Positions 14,410 to 18,179 of a DNA stretch of 18,179 nt are shown here, one piece after another (positions within the stretch are counted from its first letter, which is position 1; the number at the start of each line of letters is the position of its first letter). Source of the DNA: Candidatus Sivonenia alaskensis PMM_0068 (GTDB lineage Bacteria > Cyanobacteriota > Cyanobacteriia > Gloeobacterales > PMM-0068); the NCBI GenBank assembly GCA_949127685.1, contig CASBPW010000062.1, positions 1-18,179 on the forward strand, read 5' to 3'. The notes under the pieces are model-generated. The model saw nothing but the letters and a program-made list of their open reading frames with translations. It made no database searches and was not told the origin of the DNA. Made by a program: the position numbers and the translations under genes.

Positions 14410-15788
14410 GTAAGCTCCATTTTGATAGTCCGAGTGGCCCGTTGTCGACTGACTTCATAGAGAACAATCGCCCCAGCCACCCCTGCATTAAGGCTAGGAG
14501 TTCTCCCTTTCAGGGGGATATGACAGATGAAATCACAAAGTTTCTGCGTCAAAAGGCTGATCCCTTTCCCTTCAGAACCAATAACCACCACCAAGGGACC
14601 TTTTAGGTCTATCGCTGAGACCGAACGTTCCCCAGAAGCCTCAGCACCGACTACCCAGTAGCCCGCTTCTTTGAGGCGCTCTAGCGCTTGGTTCAAATTG
14701 ACGACGCGGGCAATGGCAAGATGTTCGACAGCACCGGCGGCCACTTTAGAAACCGTAGCGGTCACCCCGGAAGCTCTGCGTTGGGGGAGGATCAGTCCAT
14801 TCACCCCTAAAGCTTCAGCCGTCCGAATTAGAGAACCAAGGTTTTGAGGGTCTTCAATACCATCTAGAACCAAGATCATTGGCTCTGGGTCCTTAGCGCT
14901 TTGTTGAATCAGCTCCTCTAATTCCCAGTACGTATAAGCAGCGACTTGGGCTACGACCCCCTGATGGTTTTCCCCTTGGGTAATCTGGTCAAGCCGTTTA
15001 CGGTCCACAACATCAATGACCGTTCCCTTGTTCTTAGCTTCTTCAATCAGCGGCAGAAAGCGTCCATCATAACGAAGCTGATCGATGATCCAGAGACGAT
15101 TCAGGGTTCGGCCTTTTTCCAAGGCTGAACGCACCGGTTGTTTGCCATACAGCAGCTCTGTTTCGTCTTCAGGAGGAGTAATAAGCTCTTCGGCAGGGGC
15201 TGTAGCTCTTGGGTGTTTCTGGATAGCCAATTCGTTGGCACTTCTGCGCGGAGAGGGACGCGATGCTCCTCCACGGTCATTCGACTTGGGCCTTACGCTC
15301 GTTCCAGACTCTTGTTCGGCGCGGCGAAAAGGTTTGCGAACACTTTGTTCACCACGAGGACGATCGGCGCTTTGTTCTGTTCTTTGATAGGGCTTACGGA
15401 CAGGAGATTGCCCTGTTCGAGGACGATCTGACTCTTGTTCGGATCGACGAAAAGGTTTGCGAACAGCACTTTGTTCACCACGAGGACGATCGGTGCTTTG
15501 TTCTGTTCTTTGATAGGGCTTACGGGCAGAGGACTGCTGGGGCGAAAATCGGGAAGATGAAGACAAACGAGGTTTCCAGTCGCGACTTTTGTCAGAGGAT
15601 TGCTCCCCTGTTGATTCTTGTGAAGAACTAGGACGAGTGGAGAAGGTCCGTGTTTTCTTAAAACGACTACTAGCAGGGGCAGAAGAGCTGGACGTCCTTT
15701 TATAACCACCATTAGCGGCAGAAGGAGCGGGCTTGCCCACTCTTGAGGGTTTGGGCTTCTTGCTGAAATTTTTACTGTCTTTATTCAT
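14406..15788 (-). CDS. rlmB: RlmB-type 23S rRNA 2'-O-methyltransferase with repeat-rich basic tail
   Basis: It is a SpoU-type enzyme likely to methylate a 23S rRNA ribose (RlmB acts on G2251). The 460-residue product (ATG 15788) has a disordered, Ser/Arg/Lys-rich tail over residues 1 to about 205, including four repeats of 20-21 residues (89-162; alternating RKPYQRTEQS and VRKPFRRSEQES types). The substrate-binding domain starts near 210 (ELLYGKQPVRSALE). Motif 1 is DGIEDPQNLGSLIRTAEALG (Asn316, Arg322), motif 2 GSEGKGIS, and motif 3 SLNAGVAGAI, where Asn-Val-Ser of many relatives is Asn-Ala-Gly. The ATG overlaps the mrnC stop by eight bases. No ribosome binding site is clear, so coupling is likely. 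In B. subtilis mrnC also precedes rlmB. Confidence 0.9.
   Translation of the reverse strand: MNKDSKNFSKKPKPSRVGKPAPSAANGGYKRTSSSSAPASSRFKKTRTFSTRPSSSQESTGEQSSDKSRDWKPRLSSSSRFSPQQSSARKPYQRTEQSTDRPRGEQSAVRKPFRRSEQESDRPRTGQSPVRKPYQRTEQSADRPRGEQSVRKPFRRAEQESGTSVRPKSNDRGGASRPSPRRSANELAIQKHPRATAPAEELITPPEDETELLYGKQPVRSALEKGRTLNRLWIIDQLRYDGRFLPLIEEAKNKGTVIDVVDRKRLDQITQGENHQGVVAQVAAYTYWELEELIQQSAKDPEPMILVLDGIEDPQNLGSLIRTAEALGVNGLILPQRRASGVTATVSKVAAGAVEHLAIARVVNLNQALERLKEAGYWVVGAEASGERSVSAIDLKGPLVVVIGSEGKGISLLTQKLCDFICHIPLKGRTPSLNAGVAGAIVLYEVSRQRATRTIKMELT
15307..15545. repeat. Tandem duplication inside the rlmB tail
   Basis: A unit of about 123-126 bp beginning GACTCTTGTTCGG at 15307 recurs at 15430. 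Segments 15325-15399 and 15448-15525 are nearly identical, differing by a three-base insertion (GCA) and a few substitutions. The reading frame is kept, so the change adds about 41 residues, two repeats, to the tail. The near-identity implies a recent event or gene conversion. Confidence 0.85.
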
Positions 15789-16182
15789 TGGGGGAGAGGT
15801 CGGGAGGGATTTCATCGGAGGAGAGTTGATCAAGAAAAGCGAGTACTTGCTCAAGGCGCCCAGGGTCACTTAGGTAAAGATAACCGAGTAGCGCTTCTAA
15901 CGCAGTGGCTTTACGATAAGTTTCTGGGTCTAAACGCTGAGGGACCGTGCTATTTGCATTGTGACCCCTTCTAAGAATTTCCTGCTCAGGTGGGTGGAGA
16001 TAGGAGCGCAGAGGCTCTATCAGGACTGCTTGGGCTTCAGCGCGCACACGCTGGACCGTTTTTTGATGGAGTTGATGAACAGAGCAAGGGCGTTGCAAAA
16101 GTTGCTGACGAATATGCAGTTCGTAGACCGCATCTCCCAGGTAGGCTAAAACCGCAGGATTGTGATGTTTCGGATCACGCAG
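15781..16182 (-). CDS. mrnC: Mini-ribonuclease III (mrnC), non-ATG start
   Basis: It is a homodimeric RNase III-type enzyme without an RNA-binding domain that trims 23S rRNA precursor ends in B. subtilis. The 133-residue product has HNPAVLAYLGDAVYE (catalytic Asp17), the ILRRGHNA segment and ATALEALLGYLYL (catalytic Glu96). No ATG lies in frame. The frame continues directly from the STAS gene: the STAS stop TAA (16185-16183) is followed at once by CTG. GGAG lies nine bases before that CTG, within the last STAS codons, so a CTG start at 16182 with coupled translation is the best guess. A TTG at 16098 would delete the essential Asp motif. A STAS-MrnC readthrough fusion is possible. The 3' end overlaps the rlmB ATG. 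Confidence 0.88.
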   Translation of the reverse strand: MRDPKHHNPAVLAYLGDAVYELHIRQQLLQRPCSVHQLHQKTVQRVRAEAQAVLIEPLRSYLHPPEQEILRRGHNANSTVPQRLDPETYRKATALEALLGYLYLSDPGRLEQVLAFLDQLSSDEIPPDLSPNE

Positions 16183-16572
16183 TTATTTTTTCTCCGGAGG
16201 AAGATTCTCGATCGCCTTTTCCAAAGAAGGCTGTAGAGAGAGAAACTGCTCTAGTCGTACCAGTTTAACCGTTTGCGTAACCCTTGGGTTACTAATGGTT
16301 TGAAAAGTACCGTTCAAGTTTTGGACCTTTTTAGCCAGCTGCACCAAAGCCCCTAAACCAGAGCTATCACAAAAATCGATACCAGAGAGGTCCAGAATTA
16401 CGTTCGTAGGTCCAGCCTCGATATAACCGTTGAGAACCTTTCGAAAGACCGGCTCAGAAAAGGCATCCAATAAACCAGTCATGTGGAAGACCTGGTAGGT
16501 GTCTTTTACCTCCCGGTTGCCACGTAGACTTACTGTCAAGGCAAGCTGCTCCAGAATAACCTTATCCTCCAA
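16183..16572 (-). CDS. STAS domain protein (anti-sigma factor antagonist-like)
   Basis: The product is up to 129 residues with a STAS fold: VFHMTGLLDAFSEPVFRKVL, VILDLSGIDFCDSSGLGALV (with DSSGL, the phosphoacceptor Ser region), and a C-terminal acidic-basic tail ending PPEKK. Such proteins relay signals through partner-switching with anti-sigma kinases; none is encoded in this window. There is no ATG before residue 31. Candidate starts are TTG 16572 (length given here), ATT 16557, CTG 16554 and TTG 16539. GGAGG at 16566-16570 fits the ATT or CTG, and GGAG before TTG 16539 fits that one. The TATACT promoter box is only 12 bases upstream of 16572, which argues against the first. mrnC follows its stop with no gap. 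Confidence 0.85.
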   Translation of the reverse strand: MEDKVILEQLALTVSLRGNREVKDTYQVFHMTGLLDAFSEPVFRKVLNGYIEAGPTNVILDLSGIDFCDSSGLGALVQLAKKVQNLNGTFQTISNPRVTQTVKLVRLEQFLSLQPSLEKAIENLPPEKK

Positions 16573-16584
16573 AATCAGTCTCTA

Positions 16585-16614
16585 AGTATAGATTCCCAGG
16601 TTTTTCTCTGTCTA
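16585..16614 (-). promoter_or_regulatory. Promoter of the STAS-mrnC-rlmB genes
   Basis: On the minus strand TAGACA (16614-16609) and TATACT (16590-16585) are 18 bp apart, each with five of six consensus matches. Transcription would begin near 16578, close to the STAS start region. Confidence 0.6.
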
Positions 16615-16653
16615 GACATAGTGCGAGGACTATTCTAGAAATCCAGTGCAATT

Positions 16654-16665
16654 CCCTGTTCAGGG
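16654..16665. repeat. Short inverted repeat CCCTG-TT-CAGGG
   Basis: CCCTG (16654-16658) and CAGGG (16661-16665) form a 12-bp symmetric site, overlapping a GGTTAACC palindrome just downstream. It lies about 50 bp upstream of the STAS promoter and could be a regulator site. Confidence 0.25.
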
Positions 16666-16714
16666 TTAACCTTAACTTATTCTTTATAGTACCGTTTGCT
16701 TGACCATGACCGCG

Positions 16715-16734
16715 ACTATGGCATACATCATAGT
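16715..16734. repeat. Inverted repeat ACTATG/CATAGT downstream of the receiver gene
   Basis: Perfect six-base arms (16715-16720 and 16729-16734) enclose an eight-base loop, about 40 bp beyond the receiver-gene stop. It may be a weak terminator stem, but there is no T-run. Confidence 0.25.
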
Positions 16735-16775
16735 ACTGATTGACCTAAAAGGGCAGTAGCTGGACTCTAGGTTAG

Positions 16776-17231
16776 CTAGAACGGTGTTGACTGCGCATAG
16801 GCAGCCAGCAAAGCGTTTCGGTTTAGTTTAGTCCCTGGGCGCAGAAGGTCGTGTACGCGCTGGAGCATGAGTTCCATCCGGTCTACCCGCTTGACGATGA
16901 AGTCAACCGCACCCTGTTCTACGGCCCATCTCCGCTCTAAAGGGTCAATTGGTTCTGAGCGCTCTGCCATCAGGACAATCGGTAGCCAGGGGTAAAAGGC
17001 TTGGCAATGTTCTAAAACAGGACAGGTTTTCCCTTCGATGTCACCAGCGTCTAGCCCCAGCTGAGTAACATCAGCCATCACCAAATAGGGAGCTTCCCGC
17101 TGCACCAATTGGTCAAAATTCTCAGCAGAGCGGTAGCAGACTACTTCATAATTTTGAGAAATTAGCCCTTGCCTGAAGCGGGTTCGATAAAAATCGTGTC
17201 CTTCAATAAGAAGAATTTTCTCTTTTTGCAT
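16776..17231 (-). CDS. Degenerate response-regulator receiver protein
   Basis: The 151-residue product resembles a CheY-like receiver. The probable phosphoacceptor is Asp54 in YLVMADV, and the conserved Lys is Lys114 in FIVKRVD. The N-terminal acidic pair is replaced by Glu10-Gly11 (LLIEGHDF), and the switch Ser/Thr position is Ala89 (VLMAERSE), so phosphorylation is doubtful. No output domain follows; the tail is short. The ATG at 17231 has only a weak upstream site. It lies 203 bp upstream of the STAS gene on the same strand, a distance that includes a separate STAS promoter, so they need not be one operon. It may work as an unphosphorylated signalling module or as a partner of a kinase elsewhere. 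Confidence 0.8.
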   Translation of the reverse strand: MQKEKILLIEGHDFYRTRFRQGLISQNYEVVCYRSAENFDQLVQREAPYLVMADVTQLGLDAGDIEGKTCPVLEHCQAFYPWLPIVLMAERSEPIDPLERRWAVEQGAVDFIVKRVDRMELMLQRVHDLLRPGTKLNRNALLAAYAQSTPF

Positions 17232-17328
17232 GCGCCCGTTTTCATCGCTCCCAGCTCATTCTGAGTTTACCCAGCAGGACTCCACAGAGTGACATTCTTT
17301 TCCGGTGAGAGGGGAACGAGAGATTGGA

Positions 17329-17357
17329 TTGACATAGTTCTACAGCACAGTTATTGT
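17329..17357 (+). promoter_or_regulatory. Promoter of tRNA-Lys
   Basis: TTGACA (17329-17334) and TATTGT (17352-17357) are separated by exactly 17 bp. Transcription would begin near 17364, a few bases before the tRNA. This is the best consensus promoter in the window. Confidence 0.85.
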
Positions 17358-17370
17358 GGATTGCTGGTGA

Positions 17371-17445
17371 GGGCACCTAGCTCAGCGGTAGAGCACTCGG
17401 CTTTTAACCGATCGGTCCTGGGTTCGATCCCCAGGGTGCCCACCA
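17371..17445 (+). tRNA. tRNA-Lys (UUU anticodon)
   Basis: A full cloverleaf is visible. The acceptor stem GGGCACC pairs with GGTGCCC (17435-17441), and the D arm is GCTC/GAGC. The anticodon loop CTTTTAA gives UUU, decoding AAA and AAG as lysine. The T arm is CTGGG/CCCAG with TTCGATC. The discriminator A is followed by an encoded CCA (17443-17445). The top pair of the anticodon stem (27-43) is a C-U mismatch, a feature I also recall in other cyanobacterial tRNA-Lys. Its own promoter lies just upstream. Confidence 0.96.
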
Positions 17446-17449
17446 TTAC

Positions 17450-17478
17450 TTGACATTGAAGAATTGCACGAGTAGAGA
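17450..17478 (+). promoter_or_regulatory. Putative promoter of the DUF4079-like gene
   Basis: TTGACA (17450-17455) and TAGAGA (17473-17478) are separated by 17 bp. The -35 box is perfect and the -10 box is poor. It starts five bases after the tRNA's CCA end, 85 bp before the ATG. Confidence 0.4.
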
Positions 17479-17534
17479 CCATAGGCGAATGCTGATTTGG
17501 GGATAAACTCTGCCCGTAGCTCGGAGCCGTGTAG

Positions 17535-17972
17535 ATGCTTTGGCTTTGGAAAATAGCAGCTTGGTCTATGGGACTTTCTACCTTGACGATCACCCTTTTA
17601 AGCATCAGTGGCTACCAACTGTGGCGAGGCCGTCATCGGGGGAAACCAGCCAAAGTTTGGCTCTACAAAGCCCATCCTGCTTTGGGAAAAATTTTAGTTT
17701 TCCTGACCCTCTTGCTTTGGAGCGTTGGCTTTTACGGCACGGTGCAAGACCATGGTCATCTCCGATTTTCAGCCCACTTTTGGGCGGGAAGTGCCATGGT
17801 GCTCCTCGTTTGCACGTCCGCCTGGGCCGCCTTCCAAATTCCCCGTCGCTCCTGGGCTCGTTCACTCCACCTGAGCCTGAATGGCCTGATGGTCTGTCTC
17901 TTGTTTTGGGTACTAGCTACGGGTTGGGTAGTTGTCCAGCCCCATCTACCGGCTTCAGGGGCCTGGGGATAA
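17535..17972 (+). CDS. Four-helix membrane protein (probable DUF4079)
   Basis: The 145-residue product has four hydrophobic segments near 7-27, 50-70, 81-101 and 113-134. Conserved-looking His residues lie near helix ends (His47 in KAHPALGK, His73, His75, His81, His112). This layout resembles the cyanobacterial DUF4079 group and, loosely, cytochrome b561-type proteins that hold heme with paired His; heme binding is a guess. The ATG at 17535 has CGGAG about nine bases upstream, which fixes the start. A possible promoter lies just after the tRNA gene. The 3' end overlaps the end of the convergent CPBP protease gene by 18 bp. Its function is not known. Confidence 0.65.
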   Translation: MLWLWKIAAWSMGLSTLTITLLSISGYQLWRGRHRGKPAKVWLYKAHPALGKILVFLTLLLWSVGFYGTVQDHGHLRFSAHFWAGSAMVLLVCTSAWAAFQIPRRSWARSLHLSLNGLMVCLLFWVLATGWVVVQPHLPASGAWG

Positions 17973-18179
17973 ACGGAACCGCCAGAACAGCGTAGACAAA
18001 ATATTGGTCGTCACATGCGCTACTACGGGCACCAGCAAATTTTGGCTCCATAGCGTCGCTAGTCCCAGGAGCAAGCCAATCCCTGTAGCCCAGAGTGCGT
18101 AGGGCCACTGCCGCCAGTCCAGGAGATGAGCCACCCCAAAAAGCAGACTACTCAGCACTAGGCCCAACGCTGGTAAAGC
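17955..18179 (-). CDS. CPBP family intramembrane metalloprotease, C-terminal part
   Basis: The visible 74 codons are the C-terminus of a gene that enters from the right edge. They carry two conserved motifs of the CPBP (CAAX protease and bacteriocin-processing) family: LLFGVAH with its His, and VVAHVTTN with His and Asn. Hydrophobic segments surround both. The first motif with the Glu-Glu pair lies outside the window. These proteins cut within membranes, and some process prenylated or secreted peptides; in cyanobacteria many have no known substrate. The tail overlaps the DUF4079-like gene by 18 bp on the opposite strand. Confidence 0.8.
   Translation of the reverse strand, partial: ALPALGLVLSSLLFGVAHLLDWRQWPYALWATGIGLLLGLATLWSQNLLVPVVAHVTTNILSTLFWRFRLSPGP

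Noticed and set aside
15307..15545. Repeats that might be taken for a CRISPR array
   Set aside because: Only two long units, no spacer structure, and the units lie inside a translated reading frame.
15263..15712. Long open frames on both strands over the rlmB tail
   Set aside because: They are alternative-frame shadows of a repetitive, biased stretch and have no protein-like pattern.
16176..16200. Programmed frameshift at the A-run before the STAS stop
   Set aside because: Both -1 and +1 shifts lead to early stops outside the mrnC frame; mrnC is already in the unshifted frame.
17540..17995. Alternative frames over the DUF4079-like gene
   Set aside because: The chosen frame alone gives four regular hydrophobic helices and a proper ribosome binding site.

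Overview
The window reads as chromosomal DNA of a cyanobacterium, possibly an early-branching one. The signs are families that are mainly or typically cyanobacterial: a DUF2232 membrane protein coupled to a TIGR00303/UPF0284 CobT-like protein, a probable DUF4079 protein, a threonyl-tRNA synthetase without the TGS domain, a short [2Fe-2S] protein, a thioredoxin-like ferredoxin and a bifunctional-nuclease (DUF151) protein. The species is not decided by the sequence. No phage, transposase, CRISPR array or rRNA was seen, and there is one tRNA. Genes are closely packed, and many starts are not ATG.

Left part (1-4640), minus strand. A GH57 glycosidase-family protein (209-1717) follows a 355-bp gene-free stretch containing a nested inverted repeat. 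Upstream of that lie a ribbon-helix-helix protein (2073-2423), a predicted toxin-antitoxin-like pair DUF433/DUF5615 (2554-3236) and a Xaa-Pro aminopeptidase (3288-4640).

Centre (4774-9954), plus strand. In order: a small conserved protein that may have an Sm-like fold, a rhomboid protease, a SpoU/TrmH RNA methyltransferase, a short [2Fe-2S] protein, YidD, a membrane-anchored four-Cys protein, ThrS, and a thioredoxin-like [2Fe-2S] protein whose stop codon lies in an 11-bp-arm palindrome. PepA (10018-11508) faces this block from the minus strand. PepA is divergent from DUF2232, the CobT-like protein, a DUF151 nuclease-family protein and a PH-like small protein (11603-14409, plus).

Right part (14406-17231), minus strand. 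Gene order in the direction of transcription is: degenerate response-regulator receiver, STAS anti-sigma-antagonist-like protein, Mini-ribonuclease III (mrnC), and RlmB-type 23S rRNA methyltransferase. STAS, mrnC and rlmB have no intergenic space. mrnC has no ATG: its frame follows directly on the STAS stop codon, so it must start on CTG (GGAG is correctly placed) or be made by stop-codon readthrough. rlmB carries a basic, Ser/Arg-rich N-terminal tail of about 200 residues, built partly from a tandem duplication. Finally come tRNA-Lys(UUU) with a clear promoter, a four-helix membrane protein (probable DUF4079), and the C-terminal part of a CPBP intramembrane protease that leaves the window.

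The most interesting points are the STAS/mrnC/rlmB arrangement, the repeat-bearing RlmB tail, the DUF2232/CobT-like coupled pair and the possible Sm-like small protein. I saw no obviously unprecedented multi-gene system.
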